A stretch of 64,000 nucleotides of DNA from Nonomuraea typhae (lineage in GTDB: Bacteria > Actinomycetota > Actinomycetes > Streptosporangiales > Streptosporangiaceae), in NCBI RefSeq assembly GCF_009760925.1, contig NZ_VRLV01000006.1, positions 595,180 to 659,179 on the forward strand, read 5' to 3'. The number at the start of each line of letters is the position of its first letter. Within the stretch, counting starts at the first letter, position 1. Below are positions 24,205 through 35,070 of the stretch, piece by piece. Below the pieces are notes generated by a model. That model ran no database searches, was not told where the DNA came from, and was given only the letters and a program-made list of their open reading frames with translations. The translations under genes were made by a program, and so were the position numbers.

Positions 24205-25629
24205 TCACGCTCTCCTCAGGTAGTTGGGGCCGCTGGCGCCGTAGTACTTGTTGACGTCGCGGGCGCCGCTGCGCTCCTTGGCCACGAGCGTGCCCGCGAT
24301 GATCATCGATTTCCCGGTGAGCCGGGCCGCGTCGAGCGTCCTGGCGCGCAGCAGCCGGGCCATGGGGTCGTCGCCGTGCTCGTCCAGAGCGTCGGCGAGG
24401 GTGTCGCGCAGCAGCCGGGCGGCGCGTTCGTGCGGCAGCGCCCCGAACGCGACCGCGGCGGCGGCCAGGTGCAGCGTGATCGTCACGAACACGTCGGCCA
24501 GCGCGTGGGGGTCGTCGGTGAGCATGCGCTCGTCGGTGAAGTCCGGCACCTCGAGCCCGGCGGCGCGCAGCCTGGACGGCGAGGCCAGCAGCCCGTCGTT
24601 GTCCTTGACCAGAAGCTTCATGCCGGACGCGGTGAACACGAGGGCCAGGTTCTGCTGGTGCGCCTCCAGCGCCACGCCGTGCCGGACGAACAGCCGCACG
24701 TTCCAGCGCAGCAGGATCCGCAGGTATGCGGGGATGACGTCGCCGAGCCGGCCGAGCACGGTCGGCGCGGTGAGGGCGGCGACCGGCACGATCGTGCCCT
24801 CGGGCAGCCTGCGGATCATCCAGGCGAGGTACTCGTGGCCGGCGTGCGCCCAGCTCTGCTCGTCGGCGACCAGGACGTCCGGGTCGGCCAGTTCGCGCAC
24901 CAGCAGCTCGGCCAGGGCGCCGTCGCGCAGCGTGCCCGGCTTGATCGAGCGCCGGTTGCGCACGCCCAGCGTGCTGATGGGCAGCGGCAGCTTGAGGTGG
25001 GTGCGGGCGTCGAGTTCGACCGTGCGCATCGACAGCGTCGGCCGCACGATCGTCTCCGGCCCCTCGACCTCGCGCACCCCGTCCGCCTTCAGCGCCTCGG
25101 CCAGGGTGAGCGGGTGCACGGGAAACGGCTCGTCGTATCCGGGCACCGCGACCCAGCGCAGCGCGAACGCGGGCCCGAACTCGGGCGCGTAGGCGAGCAG
25201 GTCCGCGGCGCCCATGCCGACCCGCGCCCGGGACGTCGGGTAGACCGGATGGTCCACGAACGCCGCGAGCGTCTCGTAGGACGGGCCGGCGGCCAGCACC
25301 CGCTCGGCGTGCGCCGCGTGCAGTTCCCCGGCCGCCAGCGCTGCGGCGCACTCGCCGGCGAAGGCGGCCACCCCCTCGGCGTCGGCCGGATCGGCGATCT
25401 CGGCCAGCGTGCCGAGCACCTGCGCCAGCCGCAGCCGCTCCTCGGGCGCCACCACGAAGTCCTGGTAGAGCACGCCGGGCACCAGCCGCACGACCATGCC
25501 GCCGGCCAGCGTCAGCCGCACGCCCTCGCGCGTCCTGCTCACCCGCCGCGACAGGCCGCCGTAGTCCTCGCGCAGCAGCGCGTCCAGCACCCTGGCGGCC
25601 AGCCTGGCCTCGGTGGCGCCCGGAGTCAC
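24205..25629 (-). CDS. IucA/IucC-family NIS siderophore synthetase (2)
   Basis: GTG 25629 overlaps the ATP-grasp stop as GTGA, giving 474 residues. Family features are a diverged ATP motif HPVYPTSRARVG, RPTLSMRTVELDARTHLKLP, the segment GVRNRRSIKPGTLRDG, GVALEAHQQNLALVF, VKDNDGLL, and a C-terminal Lys-rich tail. Replacement of GHPxHPxxKxxxG by a variant suggests altered substrate or ATP handling relative to the other synthetase. Having two synthetases is typical for joining two different partners to citrate or a dicarboxylate. Confidence 0.88.
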   Translation of the reverse strand: MTPGATEARLAARVLDALLREDYGGLSRRVSRTREGVRLTLAGGMVVRLVPGVLYQDFVVAPEERLRLAQVLGTLAEIADPADAEGVAAFAGECAAALAAGELHAAHAERVLAAGPSYETLAAFVDHPVYPTSRARVGMGAADLLAYAPEFGPAFALRWVAVPGYDEPFPVHPLTLAEALKADGVREVEGPETIVRPTLSMRTVELDARTHLKLPLPISTLGVRNRRSIKPGTLRDGALAELLVRELADPDVLVADEQSWAHAGHEYLAWMIRRLPEGTIVPVAALTAPTVLGRLGDVIPAYLRILLRWNVRLFVRHGVALEAHQQNLALVFTASGMKLLVKDNDGLLASPSRLRAAGLEVPDFTDERMLTDDPHALADVFVTITLHLAAAAVAFGALPHERAARLLRDTLADALDEHGDDPMARLLRARTLDAARLTGKSMIIAGTLVAKERSGARDVNKYYGASGPNYLRRA

Positions 25630-26765
25630 GCCGAGATCACCCACGGCCGCTCCGCTCGGTAGGCCGCGACCGCCGCCTCCACCCGGGCCCGGTCCGGCCC
25701 CACGGCCCGGATCACGCCGAGATAGTCGCGGTTGGTGTGGGTCTGCACCACGTGGTCCCCGGCGGCGCGCAGCGGCCGGTGCCAGAGCCGGACGTCGCCT
25801 TCGGCGCGTTCCTCGGCTCCGGGCGCCGACGTGATCGTCCCCGACCGGTCGGCGACGAGGCTGACCGCCGTGCCGTACCCCGTCCCCAGCGGCCCGGCGG
25901 GCACGGGCTCGCCGAGGTGCACCCGCAGAATCCACTCGAAGACCGGCACGTCCACGATGTCGGCCAGCAGGAAGTCGCAGTGGTCGCCGATCACCCGGTA
26001 GTTCACCTCGACGATGCGCGGCCCGCGCGCCGTCTCCACGTACTCGGTGTGACAGGCGCCGAACCCGGCCCCCAGCGCCCGCAGGGCCGCCAGGACGTGC
26101 TCGTGCGGCCCGCCCGGCGCCCAGTCCAGCCGCTCCTCGACGAAGTGCGGCAACGGGCCCAGCGTCGTGGCGAACCCGCCGAGCACGCGCAGCTCGTTCC
26201 CGTCGCCCAGCGTCTCCAGCGTGCGCAGGGGGCCGTCGAGATACTCCTCCACGACCACCGCCTCGCCCGGCCGCGCCCGCCGTACCCGCTCGACCGCGGC
26301 GCCGAGGTCCTTCTCCACCAGCATCACGTCCTCGCTGGCCACCCCTTCGCGGGGCTTGACCACCAAGGGGTACGGCAGGCCGTCGGGAACCGGGTCGCCG
26401 GGGGCCAGCCGTACCGAGAACACCTCCTCCACGCCCGCCTCGGCCAGCCGGCGGCGGGTGAGGTACTTGTTCTTGGCCGCCAGGCACGCCCGCCAGTCCT
26501 TGCCGGGCAGGCCGAAGTAGTCGGCGGCCAGGGCGGTCTCGGCCTGGAGGTGGTCGGAGTTGGTGAAGATCGCGTCCGGGCGGCCGAGATGGGCGATGGC
26601 GTCGATGAGCGCGCGCGGGTCGCGCACGTCGCAGCCGACCGCGTCCGGGTGCCGGTCGGGCCGGTCGGTGAGGATCGTGACCGCGCAGCCGAGCGCCCGG
26701 GCCGCGGGCAGGAAGCCGTCGGTCACCGAGTCCGTCGGCTTGAGCGCGGTCAGATAGAGCCGCAA
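25626..26765 (-). CDS. ATP-grasp ligase, first gene of siderophore-type operon
   Basis: The 379-residue protein is an ATP-grasp carboxylate-amine ligase: YPLVVKPREGVASEDVMLVE (ATP Lys), VVVEEYLDGP, GACHTEYVETARGPRIVEVN with metal-binding Glu and Asn, and a C-terminal ATP-grasp subdomain. It would form an amide via an acyl phosphate and could supply or extend a siderophore building block. It starts 19 bases after a near-consensus iron box and overlaps the next gene by four bases. Pairing with NIS synthetases is unusual. Confidence 0.88.
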   Translation of the reverse strand: MRLYLTALKPTDSVTDGFLPAARALGCAVTILTDRPDRHPDAVGCDVRDPRALIDAIAHLGRPDAIFTNSDHLQAETALAADYFGLPGKDWRACLAAKNKYLTRRRLAEAGVEEVFSVRLAPGDPVPDGLPYPLVVKPREGVASEDVMLVEKDLGAAVERVRRARPGEAVVVEEYLDGPLRTLETLGDGNELRVLGGFATTLGPLPHFVEERLDWAPGGPHEHVLAALRALGAGFGACHTEYVETARGPRIVEVNYRVIGDHCDFLLADIVDVPVFEWILRVHLGEPVPAGPLGTGYGTAVSLVADRSGTITSAPGAEERAEGDVRLWHRPLRAAGDHVVQTHTNRDYLGVIRAVGPDRARVEAAVAAYRAERPWVISA

Positions 26766-26784
26766 AGCAGGGCACCCCCGGGCA

Positions 26785-26803
26785 TCAGGTAAGGCTAACC
26801 TAA
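26785..26803 (-). promoter_or_regulatory. IdeR/DmdR1 iron box
   Basis: TCAGGTAAGGCTAACCTAA matches the consensus TTAGGTTAGGCTAACCTAA at 17 of 19 positions. It lies 20 bases before the ATP-grasp start. The expected effect is repression of the cluster by iron-loaded IdeR/DmdR1 when iron is sufficient. Confidence 0.9.
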
Positions 26804-26924
26804 CTCGGCGATGATAGTGCCGGGACGATCACCTCGCTGCACGGACAGGGTAATCGGTCGGTAAATGAGAGTCTTCTCATCGTCGTCTCACCGACCTCTC
26901 CTCGGCCGAGCCTACGGTCCTGTC

Positions 26925-27224
26925 ATGACCCGCAAGACCACACTCGTGGGCGCCGCGGTCGGCGCGGTGCTCGCCGCGCTGGCCATGACCATGGTGGTCA
27001 GGGCGGGCGCGGCCGAACCCGAGCTGGGCGGCGAGATCATCGTCACCCCCTCGGCGGTGGTCACGCCGTCGGAGCGGCGCGCGACCCCGGCGCCGTCGCC
27101 GGCGAAGGAGCGCGCGACGCCGACACCCACCCCGACCAGGAAGAAGACCAAGGCCGACCCGGTGCCACCCCCTTCGCCGACCAGGGGCGGCGGCGGGGAT
27201 GATGATGACGATGACGACGACTGA
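26925..27224 (+). CDS. Small membrane/secreted protein with Asp-rich tail
   Basis: The 99-residue product has an N-terminal hydrophobic segment (LVGAAVGAVLAALAMTMVV, residues 6-25), a Pro/Thr/Lys-rich stalk (TPAPSPAKERATPTPTPTRK) and a C-terminal GGGG plus eight Asp. An outside acidic tail could bind cations. It ends 9 bases before a sensor kinase gene, so it is probably an accessory or ligand-presenting protein of that two-component system. I know of no characterised homologue. Confidence 0.75.
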   Translation: MTRKTTLVGAAVGAVLAALAMTMVVRAGAAEPELGGEIIVTPSAVVTPSERRATPAPSPAKERATPTPTPTRKKTKADPVPPPSPTRGGGGDDDDDDDD

Positions 27225-27233
27225 GCAGGCAAG

Positions 27234-28583
27234 GTGAGCGCGAGAGCCCGGATCGTAGGCTGGATGCTCGCGGTCGTCAGCTTGGCGCTCGGCCTGTCCA
27301 TCTTCGCCGCGTGGGAGGTCCTGCAGGCGCGGGTGGAGGAGCGGATCGCCACCGAGTTCGAGCACGAGGCCGGCGAACTGCGCACCTATGCCGCCAAACG
27401 CCCGGCCACCGACCTCGACCAGCTGTTCATCGGCTACCTCCAGGTCAACGTGGCCGACCGCTGGGAGTGGTTCTTCACGGTCGTGGACGGCCAGCCGCAC
27501 CGCAAGGGCATCGGCCACTCGCCCGTCACCCTCGACGAGGACGCCGCGCTGGTCGCCCGGGTGGCCGAGGCCGAGCAACCCGAGGACGGCGCCTGGCCCA
27601 CCCGCCAGGGCGAGGTCCGCTGGGCCTCCATCCCGGTCAAGGTCAAGGGCGACCCGCGCCAGGGCCACTTCGTCATGGCCATCCAGTACTCCCAGCACCG
27701 CCAGGAGGTCGTGGACGCCGTGCGCGTGCTCGCCCTGACCTCGCTGGCCGCCCTGGCGCTGGCCGGCGCGGCGGGCTGGTTCGTGGCCGGCCGCGTGCTC
27801 GCGCCGGTCCGGATGGTACGGCAGGCCGCCGAGCGCATCGGCGACTCCAGCGACCTGACCAGGCGCCTGGAGGTGGTCGGCAACGACGACGTGGCCGCGC
27901 TGGCCCGCACCTTCAACCACATGCTCGACCGGCTGCAGCGCGCCTTCGAGGTGCAGCGGGAGTTCGTGGACGACGCCGGGCACGAGCTGCGCACCCCGAT
28001 CACCGTCATCCGCGGCCACCTGGAGCTCATGGGCGACGACCCGGCCGAGCGCGAGGAGACGCTCGCGCTGGTCACCGACGAGCTCAACCGCATGAACCGG
28101 ATCGTCGACGACCTGCTCACGCTGGCCAAGTCGGAGCAGCCCGGCTTCCTGTCGCTGGAGGAGGTGGAGCTGGCCGACCTGACCGTCAGCGTCATCGCCA
28201 AGGCCAGGGCGCTGGGCGAGCGCGACTGGCGGGTGGACGAGGTGGCCGAGGCCAGGATCGTGGCCGACCGGCAGCGGCTCACCCAGGCGCTCATGCAGCT
28301 CGCCGCCAACGCTGTACGGCACACGCCCGAGGGCGCGCTCGTGGCCGCGGGCTCGGCGGTGGACGGCGACAAGGTCCGGCTCTGGGTGCGCGACGGCGGC
28401 CCCGGCGTGCGGCCGGAGGACCGCGAGCGCATCTTCCAGCGGTTCGTCCGCGCGGGCAGCCGTTCCCACCAGGGCGCCGGGCTGGGCCTGGCCATCGTCA
28501 GCTCCATCGCCGAGGCCCACGGCGGCCGGGTCTGGGTGGAGGACGGCGCCCGATTCATCATCGAACTGGAGGTCACGGGTTGA
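27234..28583 (+). CDS. Two-component sensor histidine kinase
   Basis: The 449-residue kinase has TM1 (residues 6-28), an extracytoplasmic sensor region of about 130 residues, TM2 (LALTSLAALALAGAAGWFVA), HAMP (RVLAPVRMVRQAAERIGDSS), HisKA with His250 in DDAGHELRTP, and HATPase_c (LAANAVRHTPEG, DGGPGVRPEDRERIFQRFVR, GAGLGLAIV). It is co-transcribed with the upstream Asp-tailed protein and the downstream regulator, whose TTG start overlaps its stop. The signal is unknown. Confidence 0.95.
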   Translation: MSARARIVGWMLAVVSLALGLSIFAAWEVLQARVEERIATEFEHEAGELRTYAAKRPATDLDQLFIGYLQVNVADRWEWFFTVVDGQPHRKGIGHSPVTLDEDAALVARVAEAEQPEDGAWPTRQGEVRWASIPVKVKGDPRQGHFVMAIQYSQHRQEVVDAVRVLALTSLAALALAGAAGWFVAGRVLAPVRMVRQAAERIGDSSDLTRRLEVVGNDDVAALARTFNHMLDRLQRAFEVQREFVDDAGHELRTPITVIRGHLELMGDDPAEREETLALVTDELNRMNRIVDDLLTLAKSEQPGFLSLEEVELADLTVSVIAKARALGERDWRVDEVAEARIVADRQRLTQALMQLAANAVRHTPEGALVAAGSAVDGDKVRLWVRDGGPGVRPEDRERIFQRFVRAGSRSHQGAGLGLAIVSSIAEAHGGRVWVEDGARFIIELEVTG

Positions 28584-29242
28584 ACCGGATACTCATCGCC
28601 GAAGACGAGGCCAGGATCGCCGCGTTCCTCGAAAAGGGGCTGCGCGGCAACGGCTTCGTCACCACGGTCGTGGAGGACGGCGAGGCCGCCTTCGAATACG
28701 CCCGCGGCGGCGAGTTCGACCTCATGGTGCTCGACATCGGGCTGCCGCTGAGCGACGGCTTCACCGTGCTGCGCAGGCTGCGGCAGGCCAGGGTGACGCT
28801 GCCCGTCATCATCCTGACCGCCCGCGACAGCGTGGCCGACACCGTCGCCGGGCTCGAGGGCGGCGCCGACGACTACATCCCCAAGCCCTTCGCCTTCGAG
28901 GAACTCCTGGCCCGCGTGCGCCTGCGGCTGCGCGCCGAGCGCACGCCCGAGGTGACCGTGCTGCGCGTGGGCGACCTCTCCCTCGACCTGCGCAGCCGCC
29001 GGGCCCACGTCGGCGGGCTGGTCGTGGAGTTGTCGGCGCGCGAGTTCGCGCTGGCCGAGGTGTTCTGCCGCCACCCCGACCAGGTGCTCACCCGCGAGCA
29101 GCTGCTCAGCCACGTGTGGGGCTTCGACTTCGACCCCGGCTCCAACGTGGTCGACGTCTACGTGCGCTACCTGCGCAAGAAGATCGGCGCCGAGCGGATC
29201 GAGACGCTGCGCGGCACGGGGTACCGGATGAAAGCCCTCTAA
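28580..29242 (+). CDS. OmpR/PhoB-family response regulator
   Basis: A TTG start at 28580 overlaps the kinase TGA (TTGA), giving 220 residues. The receiver domain has acidic pocket EDE at 8-10, phospho-acceptor Asp52 (LMVLDIGLP), Thr in LTARD and Lys in PKPFAFEELLAR. The C-terminal winged helix includes LSAREFALAEVFCRHPDQVL and VVDVYVRYLRKKIG. It is the cognate partner of the upstream kinase. The decayed sortase downstream may once have been a target. Confidence 0.94.
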   Translation: MNRILIAEDEARIAAFLEKGLRGNGFVTTVVEDGEAAFEYARGGEFDLMVLDIGLPLSDGFTVLRRLRQARVTLPVIILTARDSVADTVAGLEGGADDYIPKPFAFEELLARVRLRLRAERTPEVTVLRVGDLSLDLRSRRAHVGGLVVELSAREFALAEVFCRHPDQVLTREQLLSHVWGFDFDPGSNVVDVYVRYLRKKIGAERIETLRGTGYRMKAL

Positions 29243-29361
29243 CGGCGGCCTCACGGACGTCCCACGTCCAGGCCGACGACGACGATGACGACGGCTGGCC
29301 GAGGGGGGGTGGACACGGGCGCTGGAGGCACGTGGACCGGCGCCCAGGCCGCCGATCCGGT

Positions 29362-29495
29362 ACGGACTCCAAGACCGGCCCCGCGGTCTTCTTCAAGGTC
29401 AAGGGCCTGGACCGCGGCGCCTGATCACCTGCGGCGGCGTCTTCGACCGCGAGAAGGGCAGCTACCGCGACAACATCGTGGCCTTCGCCCGCTGA
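29362..29495 (+). pseudogene. Class F sortase remnant
   Basis: Two pieces in different frames match a class F sortase: TDSKTGPAVFFKVKGLDRGA with TGA (29362-29424), and LITCGGVFDREKGSYRDNIV followed by AFAR and TGA (29421-29495). The second holds the catalytic Cys in LITCGG. The catalytic His region and about 50 residues between the pieces are missing. Just upstream (about 29272-29290) is a short run of Asp codons resembling the tail of the 26925 gene, suggesting a deletion that removed most of a small-protein/sortase unit. Confidence 0.65.
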
Positions 29496-29537
29496 CCACG
29501 GCAGGTCCTGAGCCCGGCGCCGTACCCCGCGCCGGGC

Positions 29538-31469
<1,932 letters not shown>

Positions 31470-31470
31470 G

Positions 31471-33072
31471 TCAGCTCCTGTTGAACCGGACGTCCGCGCG
31501 CCCGTCCTTCTTGGTCTCGAGCTCCGCCAGCTTCCGCAGCACCTTGCCCGTGAGGTCGGCCACCTCGATGGTCACCGTCGTCCCCGCCACCCGGCCGACG
31601 ACCAGGTGGCTCTCGTCGTACCAGCTGTAGAAGTAGCCGGGGACGGCCTGCACGGTGGCGAAGCGCTTGCCCGTCTCGGTGTCCCAGACGCAGGTCGCGA
31701 CCACCTTGCGCGAGCAACTGCTGGTGACGAAGTACTTGCCGGAGGGCGAGAAGAACGACTGGCCGATCGGCTGGCCGACCCAGTGCAGCGTGCGCACGAC
31801 CTTGCCGGCCTGGTCGAAGAAGCGGATGCCCTGGAAGTCCCACCCCTTGTACCCGGAGGCGATCTGGCCGCCCGGCGCCCAGCGGTAGAAGTACGCCCGG
31901 CGCTCGTCCGGCTTCTGCTTGCGGAAGACGGCGACGTCCTCGGCGTTGAAGGTCTCCACGACGCGGGCGCTGCGCCGTTCGACGTCGATGAGGATGAAGC
32001 CGCGCACGAACGCGTCCTCCACCTGGGCGTCACGCTCCATCATCGTCAGCAGCAGCGTCTTGCTGTCGGCCGACCACAGGGGCGAGACGCCCCAGCGCGG
32101 GTTGGTGACGGTCGGGACGGTGAACTTCTCCCCGGTGGCCCGGTCGGTGAACTGCACGTCCAGCCGCTCCTCGGACAGGATGTGCAGCTCGTTGACCGTG
32201 GCCATCCACCGGTTGTCGGGGGAGATGGGCGTGAAGATGTTGTCGCCGCCGGTCCGCACGAAGGCCGAGCCGTCGGGGGTGCGCGCGTACGACGTCGAAT
32301 CGCCGTTCTTGTCCTGGACCGAGTAGGCGGTGACGCGGACCTGGTCGCCCGGTTGCTCGAAGAGCGTGCCGGCGCCGTTGGGCAGGGTCACCTTGCCCGT
32401 CGGGGCGGCCAGCGGCGGCGGCGTGGCCGCGGCGGCCTTGGGCGGGCCGGAGGAGACGGGGGTGGTGCCCGCCGCCGCGCTGATGGTCCTGGGCGTCAGC
32501 AGGTAGCCGAGCGCGCCGAAGGCCAGCACGATGACCAGGCCGCCGGCCGTCAGCAGCAGGCCGGCCGGCCGCCGCCGGACCGGCTGGGGCGTGTCGGGCA
32601 GCACGGTCTCCAGCGCGCCGGAGTGGCCGAGCAGCCGTAACAGCGCCTCCTCCGCCCTGGGACGATGCACCGGCTCCTCCGCCAGGCAGTCGGCCACCAG
32701 CTCACGCAGTTCCCCTTGCAGGGCGCCCAGGTCGGCCGCGCCGTACCTGCGGCGTTTGTCCACCGCGCCGAAGGGGTCCTGGCCGGTCGCGGCGAAGGCG
32801 ATCAGTGCGGCCCAGGCGAACATGTCGTCGGCCTGGCCGCCCTCCCCGCCGGGCAGGCCGCGCAGCACGTGCGGGCCGTCCTCGCCGAGCACGACCGTGT
32901 GCGGGCCCAGGTCGCCGTGGCGGCCTCCGGTGCGGTGGACGGAGGCGAGCGCGGTCAGCACGGCGAGCGCGAGGCGGTAGGTGGCGTTGGGCGCCAGCGC
33001 GCCGCCCGACCGCACCGCCTCGGCCAGAGTCGGCCCCTCCGCCCGGTCGGTGACCAGGATGCCGGAGTCCAT
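31471..33072 (-). CDS. N-lobe-less pseudokinase with propeller-like external domain
   Basis: ATG 33072 sits 9 bases after GGAGG, which itself lies in the end of the upstream gene, so this short N-terminus is real. The 533-residue protein begins at the kinase hinge (ILVTDRAEGPTLAEAV), so the Gly loop and VAIK Lys are absent. The catalytic loop reads HGDLGPHT (52-59) instead of HRDxKPxN, and no DFG remains. A TM segment follows at 170-191. The external domain is clearly paralogous to its neighbours (SWYDESHLVVG, HWVGQPIGQSFFSPSG). It is expected to be catalytically dead and may scaffold or modulate the adjacent kinase. Confidence 0.88.
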   Translation of the reverse strand: MDSGILVTDRAEGPTLAEAVRSGGALAPNATYRLALAVLTALASVHRTGGRHGDLGPHTVVLGEDGPHVLRGLPGGEGGQADDMFAWAALIAFAATGQDPFGAVDKRRRYGAADLGALQGELRELVADCLAEEPVHRPRAEEALLRLLGHSGALETVLPDTPQPVRRRPAGLLLTAGGLVIVLAFGALGYLLTPRTISAAAGTTPVSSGPPKAAAATPPPLAAPTGKVTLPNGAGTLFEQPGDQVRVTAYSVQDKNGDSTSYARTPDGSAFVRTGGDNIFTPISPDNRWMATVNELHILSEERLDVQFTDRATGEKFTVPTVTNPRWGVSPLWSADSKTLLLTMMERDAQVEDAFVRGFILIDVERRSARVVETFNAEDVAVFRKQKPDERRAYFYRWAPGGQIASGYKGWDFQGIRFFDQAGKVVRTLHWVGQPIGQSFFSPSGKYFVTSSCSRKVVATCVWDTETGKRFATVQAVPGYFYSWYDESHLVVGRVAGTTVTIEVADLTGKVLRKLAELETKKDGRADVRFNRS

Positions 33073-33078
33073 GCCGGT

Positions 33079-34956
33079 TTACCTCCGTGTGTAGGTGTAG
33101 ATCAGGTCGTCGCGGTCGTCCTTGCCGACCAGCTCGCCCATCACCCGCTGCGTACGGCCACGCAGGTCGATGGCGATGATCTGGTGGACCGCCTTGTCCT
33201 TGTCGCGCGGCTCGGTGATGATCAGGTGGCTGTCGTCGTACCAGCTCAGTAGCGTGCCGCCCTTGCTGCCGTACACCGCCACGGTCGCCTGGCGGCCCCA
33301 GGACTGAGGGTCCCAGAGGCAGAAGCTGCCGCCGCTCGGGCACAGGGTCAGGAACGAGGTGTTCGACGGGTTGAAGCTGCGCCGTCCCCAGAGCTGGCCG
33401 ACCCAGTGCCTGGTCCACAACTCCCGGCCGCCCAGGTCGCGGGCCCTGAGCCCCCAGCCGGTCTCGGTCTTGTAGTCGATGAGCACGCCGGAGGAGTCGG
33501 GCAGCCAGGCGTAGATGCGCTCGCCCTTGTCCTGGGTGTTCACCGTGGCGGTGGTCCTGGTGACCGGGTCCACGAGGGCGAAGCCCATGGCCAGTTCGGG
33601 GTCGCCGCCGTCGGTGATGTTGAGCAGCAGGCGCTTGGAGTCCGGCGACCAGGTCGGCAGCGTGAGCGTCCCGCTGACCTGCGGCGTGAGGGCGAACTGC
33701 TCCTTCGTCTGCAGGTTGATGATCGTCAGGGTGGGTTCCGCGTACAGCGCCAGCCACTTGCCGTCGGGCGAGAAGCCGGGCTCCGCGTTGGAGATCTTCG
33801 ACTTGACGAAGGTGTCGCCCTCGCGGATGTAGGTGTCCTTGCCCACCCGGTAGGCGCGGAGGATGACCGGGTCGGAAGGGTTCTCGTGCAGGGTCAGCCC
33901 GATCCCGGCCGCCTTGACCGACGCGGTGGGCTTGGGCGGCGGCGTGGGGTCCGGCTGCGCGGGGCGCACGCTCATGCTGGGCGCGGCGGAGGCGCCGGGC
34001 GGGGTGGAGGGCGCGGCCGCGATCCCCTGCGGCGCGTTCGGCCGCGTGACCCGCGCGAGGGCGTGCCCGCCGCCGGCCGACAGCACCGCCAGCACCACCG
34101 CGGCGGCCACCAGCGCGGGCGCCCTGGACCGGCGTCTGGGCGGCGCCTCCTCGATGATCGGCGGCAGGTCGGTGAGCATCGAGTGGCCCACCAGCCGCAT
34201 CAGCGCCTCACTGGCCGACGGCCGCAGGCCCGGATCCTTGGCCAGGCACGCGGCCACGATCTGGCGCGGCGGATCGGCCACGCCGGACAGGTCCGGCTCC
34301 TCCCGCAGGATGCGGTTCATCGCGGCCGACAGCGAGTTGGAGTGGAAGGGCGACTGCCCGGTGGCCGCGAAGGCCACGGTCGCGCCCCAGGAGAACAGGT
34401 CGGCCGAGGGCGGGAAGAGCGCGCCGGCGAACTGCTCGGGCGCCAGGAAGGCGGGGGATGCGACCTGCTGGGTGGCGATCGCCGCGCCCGACTCGACCGC
34501 GGCGGCGACCCCGGTGTTGATCACCCGGGGGCCGTCCGGCCCGAGCAGGACGTTGTCCGGCCGCAGCGCGCCGTGCACCGCCCCGGCCTGGTGGATGGCG
34601 GCCAGCGCGGTCATGGTGGCGATGGCCAGCCGGTGGAGCGCCGCCCCGCCCAGCGGCCCGTGCTCGATGACCGCCTGCCGCAGGCTCACCCCGTCCACGA
34701 ACTCGGACACGACGTACGGCCGCGCCCCCTCGATCCCGGCGTCCAGGATCATCGCGCTGTGGAACGCCTCCACGCGCTTGAGCCGCTCAGCACGCTGCAG
34801 GAAGTTCTGCGGACTCTCGAGTTCGGTGCTGAAGAGCTTGATCGCCACCCGTTCCCCGCCGGGACCACGGCCTGCGTAGACCTCGCCGGCCGGGCCCTCG
34901 GAAAGCGCGTGCTCCAGCGTGTAGTCCCCGAGTTGCCGCGGGTCTCGTAAAGGCAT
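33079..34956 (-). CDS. Full-length pseudokinase with propeller-like external domain
   Basis: ATG 34956 follows GGAGG by 10 bases, giving 625 residues. The kinase fold is complete and Lys40 (VAIK) is kept, but HRD is HGA (128-130) and DFG is NTG (147-149), removing the catalytic and metal-binding aspartates. TM is at about 279-298 after a basic stretch PPRRRSRAP. The external domain has the same propeller-like repeats as its two downstream paralogues (FSPDGKWLALYAE, LSWYDDSHLIITE). It is first in the operon, 6 bases before the next gene. A regulatory pseudokinase is the best call. Confidence 0.9.
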   Translation of the reverse strand: MPLRDPRQLGDYTLEHALSEGPAGEVYAGRGPGGERVAIKLFSTELESPQNFLQRAERLKRVEAFHSAMILDAGIEGARPYVVSEFVDGVSLRQAVIEHGPLGGAALHRLAIATMTALAAIHQAGAVHGALRPDNVLLGPDGPRVINTGVAAAVESGAAIATQQVASPAFLAPEQFAGALFPPSADLFSWGATVAFAATGQSPFHSNSLSAAMNRILREEPDLSGVADPPRQIVAACLAKDPGLRPSASEALMRLVGHSMLTDLPPIIEEAPPRRRSRAPALVAAAVVLAVLSAGGGHALARVTRPNAPQGIAAAPSTPPGASAAPSMSVRPAQPDPTPPPKPTASVKAAGIGLTLHENPSDPVILRAYRVGKDTYIREGDTFVKSKISNAEPGFSPDGKWLALYAEPTLTIINLQTKEQFALTPQVSGTLTLPTWSPDSKRLLLNITDGGDPELAMGFALVDPVTRTTATVNTQDKGERIYAWLPDSSGVLIDYKTETGWGLRARDLGGRELWTRHWVGQLWGRRSFNPSNTSFLTLCPSGGSFCLWDPQSWGRQATVAVYGSKGGTLLSWYDDSHLIITEPRDKDKAVHQIIAIDLRGRTQRVMGELVGKDDRDDLIYTYTRR

Positions 34957-35070
34957 CGACCAAGGGCCTCCGATCATCTCGACGCTGCGAGCCAATTATG
35001 TGGTTATGTGGGTTTCGGCCGGAAGTATGGCGGCAGAGCCTTCCCGGAACCGGCGTCATAGGGTGTCCGC

